Source: Bacteroidales bacterium
GTDB lineage: Bacteria > Bacteroidota > Bacteroidia > Bacteroidales > FEN-979
DNA: 7,364 bases
Direction: 5' to 3'
Assembly: GCA_023231005.1 (NCBI GenBank)
Contig: JALNWG010000053.1
Span: 1 to 7,364 of the forward strand
Positions 1-6,495 of the stretch are shown here, piece by piece. Numbering within the stretch: position 1 is the first letter of the stretch; each line of letters opens with the position of its first letter. The notes under the pieces were generated by a model, which made no database searches, was not told the DNA's origin, and saw only the letters and a list, made by a program, of their open reading frames with translations. The position numbers were made by a program, and so were the translations under genes.

Positions 1-86
1 GCTTTTGAGTTTTCAGAGGGTTTGTTTTGCGCCCATGCAGGGAGGCATAGCAGGACCATAATCATCAGGATGGTAAATTTTCTCAT
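1..86 (-). CDS. Secreted protein, N-terminal fragment (cut by the left window edge)
   Basis: Only the first 28 codons and part of the next lie in the window, reading leftward from an ATG at 86-84. They encode a textbook Sec signal peptide: MRK at the N-terminus, a hydrophobic core (FTILMIMVLLCL), then PAWA followed by QNKPSENSK. Signal peptidase I would probably cut after AWA, between residues 19 and 20. No lipobox Cys sits near the cleavage point, so a soluble periplasmic, outer membrane or secreted product is expected rather than a lipoprotein. A Bacteroidota-type -7 element lies about 47 nt upstream, which supports this start. No Shine-Dalgarno sequence is visible. The gene is divergent from the preA-like operon. 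The mature protein is outside the window, so its function cannot be given. Confidence 0.72.
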   Translation of the reverse strand, partial: MRKFTILMIMVLLCLPAWAQNKPSENSK

Positions 87-132
87 AAATAGATTAATTG
101 GGAATGAATGATCTTTTCCTTTTCTAAAGGTG

Positions 133-140
133 CAAAATTA
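133..140 (-). promoter_or_regulatory. Bacteroidota-type -7 element for the leftward secreted-protein gene
   Basis: Read on the minus strand this is TAATTTTG followed by CA, an exact match to the Bacteroidota -7 consensus TAnnTTTG with the common trailing C. No good -33 TTTG is visible 19-21 nt upstream, so the call rests on the -7 box and its position. Transcription would start near 125, giving a leader of about 40 nt before the ATG at 86. Confidence 0.5.
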
Positions 141-198
141 ACCATTAACAGAAATATTTGTCCATTTTGAGAATTGGCAGTAAGCCTTTTTTTTGTAC

Positions 199-206
199 TA
201 TGTTTG
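199..206 (+). promoter_or_regulatory. Possible second rightward -7 element
   Basis: TATGTTTG matches the TAnnTTTG consensus exactly. The only -33-like triplet (TTG at 174-176) leaves a 22-nt gap, slightly long. If used, it would give a leader of about 270 nt for the preA-like gene or a short separate transcript. It is in AT-rich sequence where chance matches are common. Confidence 0.25.
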
Positions 207-357
207 AAAAATGATACAAATTATTTTCAGTATGTCATAGTTAAAATTCTTTCAATTACCCATAAAAGTCGGAATATTGTAAATAAAAAATGGGAAGATG
301 AAGGACGATGGGCAGGAGAAGATTTAGAAAAAGGCAACCAATCTGTGGCTAAAAAAA

Positions 358-389
358 TTTGAACTAATGGAATAACAGACGTAGCTTTG
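358..389 (+). promoter_or_regulatory. Bacteroidota promoter of the preA-like operon
   Basis: A -33 element TTTG (358-361) is followed after exactly 20 nt by the -7 element TAGCTTTG (382-389), itself followed by C. Both boxes fit the Bacteroidota primary sigma factor consensus (TTTG, about 20 nt, TAnnTTTG). Transcription would begin roughly at 394-398, leaving a leader of about 90 nt. This is the best promoter in the window and places the operon start directly before the preA-like gene. Confidence 0.65.
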
Positions 390-471
390 CTCAAAAAAGG
401 AATTACTGTTTACGAGATGATCCGGCACCTCCATATTGGTTCCTGATCGTTGGACACTGACAAGTAGAAAA

Positions 472-477
472 AAGGAA
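472..477 (+). promoter_or_regulatory. Shine-Dalgarno-like ribosome binding site of the preA-like gene
   Basis: AAGGAA lies 7 nt before the ATG at 485. The other complete genes here have no comparable purine-rich site, as is usual in Bacteroidota. It supports 485 as the start. Confidence 0.5.
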
Positions 478-484
478 ATATAAC

Positions 485-1807
485 ATGGCAGACCTTACCA
501 TAAATTTTGCCGGGATAAAATCCTCAAATCCATTTTGGCTGGCTTCGGGGCCACCCTCAAATTCAGGGTATCAGGTAATGAAAGCATTCGATGCCGGATG
601 GGGTGGCGCTGTTTGGAAAACAATGGGAATCCCGACCATTAATGTGTCGAGCAGATACGGTGGTGTTAATTATCGCAAAGCACAGATGGTTGGCATGACC
701 AATATTGAACTGATTTCAGATCGACGGGTATCCGATAATTTAAGAGAAATTGAAGCGGTAAAAAAACATTTCCCCGATCATGCCATCATTGCATCTTTAA
801 TGGTTCAAACCCAGGCCGAATGGCATCAAATCGTAAAAGATGCTGAAAATGCAGGGGTCGACGGGATCGAATTAAACTTCAGTTGCCCTCATGGGATGTG
901 TGAACGAAGTATGGGGTCTGCCATTGGACAAAATCCCAAACTTGTTGAATTGATCACACGCTGGGTTATGGAAGTGGCAAAAGTCCCCGTTCTGGTAAAA
1001 CTCACACCCAATATTTCCGATATTACAGAGCCGGCTAAAGCAGCTAAAAGAGGGGGTGCAAATGCCATCGCACTCATCAACACCATTCAAAGTATTGCCG
1101 GGGTCGACATTGATCATTTTGTTCCCTATCCTGTTGTTGGATCATTGAGTACCAATGGAGGATATTCCGGCCCCGCCATAAAACCCATCGCGTTAAACAT
1201 GGTAAAAAACTGTGCACTGGACCCCCATGTCGGAATCCCTATTTCGGGAATGGGCGGCATTGAAACTTGGAGAGATGCCGTGGAGTTCTTACTTTTAGGA
1301 GCAGGATCGGTACAGGTTTGTACCGCAGTAATGCATTATGGTTATGGAATCATCAAAAACTTGATTTCCGGATTGGAACAATACATGGATGACAAAGGAT
1401 TTAAATGTATTGAGGAAATAACCGGGAAAGCCCTGCCTAATGTTACCGATTGGGAAAACCTGGATATGAATTACCAGGTTGTTGCAACCATCAACAGGGA
1501 AAAGTGCATCGGTTGTAAATCCTGTTTTACCGCCTGTGAAGACGGAGCATACCAGGCCATTGCACTGCCGGAAAATGCTACCGATCGGATACCTCAGATC
1601 CTGGAAGAGCGCTGTGTGGGTTGTAACCTGTGTTCTTTGGTCTGTCCTGTTGATCATTGCATCACCATGGTAAAAAAAGATATCGGGACCGGGATGGAAA
1701 CCTGGAAACAAAAAACCGCAAAAGGAAATATTCCATCTACCTTTGATGATGAATTGGCCGGGGGGTTGAGGCATCCTGCACGACAAAGTAACCCTCTTTT
1801 TCCCTGA
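485..1807 (+). CDS. preA: PreA-type dihydropyrimidine dehydrogenase subunit (FMN, two 4Fe-4S)
   Basis: In known PreA proteins this subunit reduces the 5,6 double bond of uracil or thymine at FMN, with electrons arriving through iron-sulfur clusters from PreT. Residues 1-330 form a dihydroorotate dehydrogenase-like TIM barrel. The active-site segment NFSCPHGM begins at Asn131, with the predicted catalytic Cys at 134. KLTPN (172-176), the INT pair Asn199/Thr200, the SGMGGIETW segment (254-262) and GAGSVQVCT (272-280) fit the FMN and substrate regions. Residues 335-395 are a ferredoxin domain with two complete CxxCxxCxxxC motifs (Cys 341, 344, 347, 351 and 377, 380, 383, 387). The length, 440 aa, is somewhat above the roughly 410 aa of E. 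coli PreA because of a C-terminal tail of about 40 residues. It is the first gene of the operon, 18 nt before the next. No preT partner is present. Thr109 appears to replace a pyrimidine-contacting Asn, so the family is secure but the substrate less so. The protein is probably cytoplasmic. Confidence 0.9.
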   Translation: MADLTINFAGIKSSNPFWLASGPPSNSGYQVMKAFDAGWGGAVWKTMGIPTINVSSRYGGVNYRKAQMVGMTNIELISDRRVSDNLREIEAVKKHFPDHAIIASLMVQTQAEWHQIVKDAENAGVDGIELNFSCPHGMCERSMGSAIGQNPKLVELITRWVMEVAKVPVLVKLTPNISDITEPAKAAKRGGANAIALINTIQSIAGVDIDHFVPYPVVGSLSTNGGYSGPAIKPIALNMVKNCALDPHVGIPISGMGGIETWRDAVEFLLLGAGSVQVCTAVMHYGYGIIKNLISGLEQYMDDKGFKCIEEITGKALPNVTDWENLDMNYQVVATINREKCIGCKSCFTACEDGAYQAIALPENATDRIPQILEERCVGCNLCSLVCPVDHCITMVKKDIGTGMETWKQKTAKGNIPSTFDDELAGGLRHPARQSNPLFP

Positions 1808-1825
1808 TCATTAACTTTATTAAAC

Positions 1826-2737
1826 ATGAAAAATATTCTCATTACTACCGGGAACGGAATGTTCGGTAAAGCATTGGCGGAAGAACTTTTGAAAATGGAT
1901 GTTCAGGTTCGAATCATGGTGCGTGATAAAAACAAATGCAACATTCATCATGCGAATGCAGAAATTGTAACCGGCGATATGGACAAACCGGAAACGCTGA
2001 TTCCTGTTCTGAAAGGTATTGATTCCGTTTTTCTGTCCTCCCCTATGGATGCAAAGATTGCAGAACGGGAAAGAAATATGATCGCTGCATCAAAAGAATG
2101 TGGTGTTCAGCAGATAGTAAAAATATTTGGTGCGGTAAAACATGAAGGCGACGGGTTGACAAAAGAGCATCAGCAGGCTCTGGATCATCTTAAAAACTCA
2201 GGAATCTCCTGGACCCTGATTTCTCCCAACTCGGTAATGGAAACATCACTACTCAAGGGGAGCGCCAGCATTAAATATATGCATTCGATGTATGGCTGTT
2301 CGGGAAATGGAAAAGTCGGCCTGGTCGCCTTACAGGATGTGACCCGGGCTACCGCTGTTGTTCTGACATCAGAGGGTCATACCGGGCAGAACTACGAGTT
2401 GACAGGCCCTGAATCGCTCGACATGACCGCTGTGGCAGCTTGTTTTTCCAAAGTACTGGGTTGCAAAATCCAATACATCGACCTGGGGGAGGAAGGGTTT
2501 ACGAAAATGCTTATGAAATTCGATAAAACCACAACTCCGGAAAAACTCGAATTCGAAGTTTTGTGTCATCTCCGTGCCTGGAGGAAAGGCCAGGCCGACC
2601 TGGTTACCGACACCTTTAAGCAATTAACAGGATTGGCCCCAACCAGTCTGGAAAGTTTTATCAAAGTCCATAAAGAATCTTTTACCAAGGGGATGGTACC
2701 AGGATTTATCAGTTGGTTTATGCGAAAAATGGTATAA
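1826..2737 (+). CDS. NmrA-like NAD(P)-binding protein (atypical SDR)
   Basis: This 303-aa protein has an N-terminal Rossmann fold with the dinucleotide-binding motif TGNGMFG (residues 8-14) at the end of the first strand, and VRDK (32-35) after the second strand, where Arg often favours NADP(H). TGDM (49-52) and the segment SGISWTLISPNSVMET (125-140) are typical of the NmrA/QorB-like group. The C-terminal part, with GPESLDM (194-200) and a final TGLAPTSLESFIKVH stretch (268-282), matches the usual end of these proteins. No canonical YxxxK catalytic pair is seen, so it may be a redox-sensing or NAD(P)H-dependent quinone-reductase-like protein rather than a classical dehydrogenase. It is the middle gene of the operon, 18 nt after the preA-like stop and 6 nt before the next ATG. 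The start has no Shine-Dalgarno sequence, but the nucleotide motif follows directly after it, so the start is secure. Substrate unknown. Confidence 0.85.
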   Translation: MKNILITTGNGMFGKALAEELLKMDVQVRIMVRDKNKCNIHHANAEIVTGDMDKPETLIPVLKGIDSVFLSSPMDAKIAERERNMIAASKECGVQQIVKIFGAVKHEGDGLTKEHQQALDHLKNSGISWTLISPNSVMETSLLKGSASIKYMHSMYGCSGNGKVGLVALQDVTRATAVVLTSEGHTGQNYELTGPESLDMTAVAACFSKVLGCKIQYIDLGEEGFTKMLMKFDKTTTPEKLEFEVLCHLRAWRKGQADLVTDTFKQLTGLAPTSLESFIKVHKESFTKGMVPGFISWFMRKMV

Positions 2738-2743
2738 CTGTTG

Positions 2744-4408
2744 ATGAAACCAATTTTTATGAAGAGGACCATTGGAATTATTGCTCCATTAATCGATACG
2801 CATCAATACCATGTTGACTTCAACCTTCGACTTAGTGTGAACAATAGGGAATTAACCCTTGCCGCATTGTATGAATTTGCCAGTAAGGGTTTTAAAACCG
2901 AGAGTGTTTCCCGGGGTATTGATCATGAAGAAGACATCCCGGCAGCCGGATTCTACCTTGAAGGGTTGCTTCATCAACATGGCTATGATGTTATTCTGAC
3001 GAATAAATACGGTGCAGAAACGCTTAAAGCCCTTGCCAAGAAAGATCCTTTTGCTGTCTGTGTTTCTACCACAATGATCGTTACAACGGATTCCCTTCTG
3101 GAATTGTTTTCATCAATCCGAAGCGCCATGCCCGATACTGTGATCATCGCCGGAGGAGTTTTCTTATGGAAAAATTATCTGCTGTACCTCAATCATCTTG
3201 GTTCACCGCAAGAATACCCGCTTCAATCCCCGATGTTTTTCCATCCTGACCATTCCGGGATGGATGCAGATATTCTGGTAGTATCCCCGCATGGGAAATC
3301 CGCCCTCCTGGAAGTTCTGGCATCGCTCGAAAAAGGAAGGAACACCTCATTTGAGCATATCCCGAACCTTGCTTTACCTTTTGGCAAAGATTTTATCTTT
3401 ACCAAAAGAGAAGAGGAGGTGGTAGATTATAATACAGACTATACCCGGTGGGATATGATCAATGAAATCCCTACGAAAATTCCGATCCGGACATCCATTG
3501 GTTGTCCTTACCGTTGCCGTTTCTGCGACTTTTGTCAGCTTTTTCCCAATATTTTTCTGCGTTCCAAAAAAAGCCTTTCCCAGGAATTGAAATTAGTTAA
3601 AGAAAGGTTGCAACAAAACCCGGCCATCGTCCATGTTTCTGATGATAATGTATTTATCAATAAGAAACGGCTGGAGGATGTATGCACCGCTATTTCTGAA
3701 TCAGGGATGAGAAAATGGATTGGTTTCATGCGGGCAAAGGAATATACCGACAAGGAAATGGCTTTGTTGGAACAATCCGGCCTGATGATGGGAATTATCG
3801 GTGTTGAATCGGGTGATCCAGGACAATTAAAGCGGATGAACAAACATCAGAAGATTGAAAACGTGAAAAGAGGGGTGGAACAACTCGATGCCCATGGAAT
3901 CAGCGCCCTGATGACTTTTGTTGTAGGCTTCCCGGGCGAAAATCAGCAAACCCTCAGCAATACCGCCAATTTTCTGAACAGCCTTTCACTTTCAAATTTA
4001 TTGTCGAATTATCAGTTATATCCGCTCAATATCCAGCCCCTGAGTGAGCTGGCCAGTCTTTCGATTAGGAAAACATGGAAACTGGAAGGATCCATGGATA
4101 AATGGTCACATTATACGATGAATTCGGAAGATACAATCCGGGCAAGCTATGAATTATTCAGGAAAGTGTCCGCTGTTCCCTATCACTATTCTGAAGAAAG
4201 TAACTTTTTTAACCGGGCGAAATTCACCTTCTCAACCAGGAAAGCATTATTCCAACTACGGCAACAACTTACCGTCAATTTGATTGAAAACGCACCCTGG
4301 GAACACATTGAATCCATTCTGAGGAGCATGGCTCAATATATGGGAATATCTGCAGAATCTATCGGAAAATCACTAAAAGATAAGATTTCAGTACACTCCA
4401 TCCAGTAA
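2744..4408 (+). CDS. Radical SAM protein with B12-binding-like N-terminal domain
   Basis: The 554-aa protein has the BchE/P-methylase-like layout of B12-associated radical SAM enzymes. Residues about 70-145 form a cobalamin-domain-like Rossmann region with GYDV (80-83), the SxT-like CVSTT (106-110) and AGG (136-138), but the DxHxxG motif that supplies the lower cobalt ligand is absent. The radical SAM core follows, with CPYRCRFC carrying the cluster cysteines 254, 258 and 261 (CxxxCxxC) and another Cys at 264. A GVESG strand (353-357) and VVGFPGE (393-399) also fit the core. The C-terminal 130 residues resemble no domain I can name. It should cleave S-adenosylmethionine to a 5'-deoxyadenosyl radical in the cytoplasm; the target is unknown. 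It ends the operon. A TTG lies just upstream at 2741 and a second in-frame ATG at 2759; I chose 2744 because it is the first ATG after the preceding stop. Confidence 0.86.
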   Translation: MKPIFMKRTIGIIAPLIDTHQYHVDFNLRLSVNNRELTLAALYEFASKGFKTESVSRGIDHEEDIPAAGFYLEGLLHQHGYDVILTNKYGAETLKALAKKDPFAVCVSTTMIVTTDSLLELFSSIRSAMPDTVIIAGGVFLWKNYLLYLNHLGSPQEYPLQSPMFFHPDHSGMDADILVVSPHGKSALLEVLASLEKGRNTSFEHIPNLALPFGKDFIFTKREEEVVDYNTDYTRWDMINEIPTKIPIRTSIGCPYRCRFCDFCQLFPNIFLRSKKSLSQELKLVKERLQQNPAIVHVSDDNVFINKKRLEDVCTAISESGMRKWIGFMRAKEYTDKEMALLEQSGLMMGIIGVESGDPGQLKRMNKHQKIENVKRGVEQLDAHGISALMTFVVGFPGENQQTLSNTANFLNSLSLSNLLSNYQLYPLNIQPLSELASLSIRKTWKLEGSMDKWSHYTMNSEDTIRASYELFRKVSAVPYHYSEESNFFNRAKFTFSTRKALFQLRQQLTVNLIENAPWEHIESILRSMAQYMGISAESIGKSLKDKISVHSIQ

Positions 4409-4409
4409 T

Positions 4410-4444
4410 CATCAATCCGCTCGGATCAGTTCCCAATATTGATG
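4410..4444. terminator. Possible hairpin at the convergent gene junction
   Basis: CATCAAT (4410-4416) and ATTGATG (4438-4444) form a perfect 7-bp inverted repeat. It spans the 17-nt gap between the radical SAM stop and the stop of the oppositely oriented phosphoesterase gene. A smaller ATCCG/CGGAT repeat lies inside it. There is no T-run on either strand, so intrinsic termination is doubtful. The placement is suggestive, but the stem is short and AT-rich. Confidence 0.22.
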
Positions 4445-6087
4445 CTTTCCTCTGCCAACAGAGTATGGGTATAATCGGGGTTCGGGTTCCCGTTACCGCT
4501 GTTGAGATTATACTGATATAACGATACAACATCCAGGTCCGATCCGGTCCATTTTCCCGGCCAGATCATAAGGTAAGTTCGTACCGCCTTGGAGCTCAGT
4601 TCTCCATTTACCCAGGATCCGCTATTCGCGTAAATTCCCTGGTAATTTTTTCCTGAAGGATACACTTTTATCTCCGGGTTATGGGTATGCCCAAAGGCAA
4701 CTATTTTGTATTTTTTGGGTGCCACACTCGACATATATTCATAGGAAGCAGCAAAAAACATATCCATGTTCCCGTCTAAGATGGCCATTACAACGGGCAT
4801 CTGAACCGGTACGGCATTTTGTGTCTGGGTTGCCGGCCATTTGTCTTCTATTGATGCCGCATACATATCCCGGATGCCATTGAATGAAAAGCGGTTTGTA
4901 TAACCATCTATCCCGTTCATCAATATATTCACCGAATCGGGATGTACCGTCATGGCAAATTGTGCTCGGACATATTCGAAGGCCAGTGTCCATGCCAGTT
5001 TGAACTCAACAGATCCCTTTGTTGCAAATCCTTCTTTCAGGAGATTTGTATGGTGTTCTTTCAATCCTGCAGCCTGCAACCTGGAAATAAAAAACCCGGG
5101 AGGCAGTATATGACCAACATTGACCAGCGGCTGGGGACAGTTAAAGAGATCGTAACGGTGACCATGTTCCATGATCATCTCCTCAACCGGTGAATAATTC
5201 CCAAGTCCGGGGACATTCCCCTGCCAAACGACCCCCGGAATAATTTCTTCCAGGATACTTTTGGTCAGAAGCATGTCATGGTTCCCCGGCACATAGATCA
5301 GTTGGATGTCGCTGTTTGATGCAATCTCTTTCAATTTATTGATGACGGGAATGTTCACCGGGGAGTTTGCAACCGAAAGGAAGTACTCCCTTGGGCTGTA
5401 CACACCCGCTGCACTATCGAAAGGAGAACTCCGGTAAGGAATTACCCATCCGTCGAACAAGTCGCCCAGGATGACCAGTTGCCGGACCTGCTGACCGGTG
5501 ATGACATAATCAAGCAAATCGATCAGGGCAGCCTGATTTTTACTGAACCAGCAATAATTTTCTGTTACCGCCCTGTATTCACCCAGGTGAATATCGCTGA
5601 TGCAAAGAATGGCATTACGGGTTGTAGAGGAACTCGCCCCCAGCGTAAGGGTCAGGGTACTGCTTCTGAACTCAAGGGTACATGCAGACGGGAAGGAGGT
5701 TCCCGAAGTGGATCGCAGCCCCGTTCCGATGTTAATTAAATATCTCCATCCTTCTTTCAGCGTAAAGCCAGGCTGAAACATTAAAACGATTTTCCTGTCG
5801 ATTGTGATCAGGGTATAGGTCGTATCGAGATTCCCGGATTTATCCGAAAAAGAGAAATTTCCACGGATGGTGGAGGAATCAATGGGCTGATTAAATTCCA
5901 GCTCAATAGCCCGTTCATTCGTGCGGAGCGAATAATACAATTCGTTTTGCAACGTAAGTTTCGGGAGGCTTACCGTCAGATAAACAGGTTCATCTATCGT
6001 TTCTTTCTTTTTGCAGGATTGCTGAAAAAGGCCTATTACAATAGCCGTCAGGATAAGCAAAGATGCAATAATCCGTGAATTTTTCAT
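4426..6087 (-). CDS. Lipoprotein calcineurin-like metallophosphoesterase with Ig-like N-terminal domain
   Basis: The 553-aa protein starts with a lipoprotein signal: a hydrophobic stretch (residues 6-20) then FQQSCKKKE, with Cys25 the probable acylated residue. The lipobox is loose, as often in Bacteroidota. Residues about 35-148 look like a bacterial Ig-like (Big_5/SbsA-like) beta domain (ELEFNQPIDSSTI, then RYLINIGTGLRS). From 158 the metallophosphoesterase fold shows all metal-binding motifs: SDIH (164-167), GDLFD (208-212), GNHD (268-271), HGH (308-310) and GHTH (466-469). The long separation, about 155 residues, between HGH and GHTH is unusual and may be a family-specific insert. The predicted function is a periplasmic or outer-membrane-anchored phosphoesterase using two divalent metals, resembling the LpxH group only in its motif layout; substrate unknown. 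It follows the small lipoprotein gene by 24 nt and is probably cotranscribed with it. The lipoprotein signal directly after the ATG supports this start. Confidence 0.88.
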   Translation of the reverse strand: MKNSRIIASLLILTAIVIGLFQQSCKKKETIDEPVYLTVSLPKLTLQNELYYSLRTNERAIELEFNQPIDSSTIRGNFSFSDKSGNLDTTYTLITIDRKIVLMFQPGFTLKEGWRYLINIGTGLRSTSGTSFPSACTLEFRSSTLTLTLGASSSTTRNAILCISDIHLGEYRAVTENYCWFSKNQAALIDLLDYVITGQQVRQLVILGDLFDGWVIPYRSSPFDSAAGVYSPREYFLSVANSPVNIPVINKLKEIASNSDIQLIYVPGNHDMLLTKSILEEIIPGVVWQGNVPGLGNYSPVEEMIMEHGHRYDLFNCPQPLVNVGHILPPGFFISRLQAAGLKEHHTNLLKEGFATKGSVEFKLAWTLAFEYVRAQFAMTVHPDSVNILMNGIDGYTNRFSFNGIRDMYAASIEDKWPATQTQNAVPVQMPVVMAILDGNMDMFFAASYEYMSSVAPKKYKIVAFGHTHNPEIKVYPSGKNYQGIYANSGSWVNGELSSKAVRTYLMIWPGKWTGSDLDVVSLYQYNLNSGNGNPNPDYTHTLLAEESINIGN

Positions 6088-6111
6088 AGGTAGATTAGGA
6101 AATAAAATTAT

Positions 6112-6495
6112 TTAGTCAGTTTGATGTTGACAGAAATCGCTTGCCTGAAAGGTACTGCCACCGCCGTAGCCCTGATAGGTAACTTTCAGCATCCCGTTTT
6201 TCACTGTTCCGGAGGCCGATATCGCAATTTTCGTACCGGTAATAACAGAAATTGTGTCTGCCCATGGAAGTGAGGGGTTCTGAATGGTAATCATTCCCGA
6301 ATTTGTAGCATAGCTCAGCGAACTGATCACCCCGTCGCCAGTTTGGGTTGCTGTGTAGATGATTGTCATCGCCACTGCAGATTGGTTCTCCGGGGCGGAT
6401 AAATTGCAGGTGATCTCTTGAGCGGTTTTTTTACATCCGAACAAACCGATCAGAGCTGCCGATAAGAAAAAAGTGAAAATGAGATGTTTTTTCAT
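6112..6495 (-). CDS. Small beta-rich lipoprotein, possibly MmpS-like fold
   Basis: This 127-aa protein has a clear lipoprotein signal: MKKH, a hydrophobic core, and the lipobox LFGC with Cys21 as the acylation site, followed by KK. The mature part is rich in Ser, Thr and Gly and predicted to be beta-strands, with no enzyme motifs. The stretch SSLSYATNSGMITIQNPSLP (58-77), then WADTISV, then an ISASG strand and a C-terminal Cys, recalls small transthyretin-like domains such as MmpS proteins; this is pattern recognition, not a domain hit. Cys30 and Cys122 could form a disulfide in the periplasm. It lies 24 nt upstream of the phosphoesterase gene on the same strand, suggesting a two-gene operon. 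A weak -7-like box lies at 6523-6530. There is no Shine-Dalgarno sequence. Function unknown. Confidence 0.78.
   Translation of the reverse strand: MKKHLIFTFFLSAALIGLFGCKKTAQEITCNLSAPENQSAVAMTIIYTATQTGDGVISSLSYATNSGMITIQNPSLPWADTISVITGTKIAISASGTVKNGMLKVTYQGYGGGSTFQASDFCQHQTD

Larger units (their letters stand above)
87..484. other. Noncoding divergent intergenic region
   Basis: About 400 bases separate the leftward secreted-protein gene from the rightward preA-like gene. The region is AT-rich over roughly 110-300. It contains a leftward -7 element near 133-140, a strong rightward promoter at 358-389, and a weaker rightward -7 match at 199-206. A 62-codon open frame at 174-362 has only a TTG start, no ribosome binding site and no recognisable protein features, so it is not called. 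No convincing riboswitch core or tRNA was seen. Confidence 0.6.

Noticed and set aside
174..362. Open frame of 62 codons upstream of the preA-like gene
   Set aside because: It starts with TTG, has no ribosome binding site, an odd composition and no recognisable domain, and it overlaps the -33 box of the operon promoter.
395..484. Leader of the preA-like gene as a cobalamin or other riboswitch, given the B12-type gene downstream
   Set aside because: No B12-box-like element, other recognisable riboswitch core or strong stem is visible; only short AGGAA/TTCCT pairing was found.
857..1109. Repeated GGGGTCGAC sequence at two places in the preA-like gene
   Set aside because: Both copies encode Gly-Val-Asp in separate parts of the barrel and are explained by codon choice.
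1295..1786. Long open frame (163 codons) on the minus strand inside the preA-like gene
   Set aside because: It lies wholly opposite a clearly coding iron-sulfur domain, has no family features and no promoter, and is explained as an antisense shadow.
3535..3843. Open frame of 102 codons on the minus strand inside the radical SAM gene
   Set aside because: It is antisense to the radical SAM core and its translation shows no signal peptide, motif or composition expected of a real protein.
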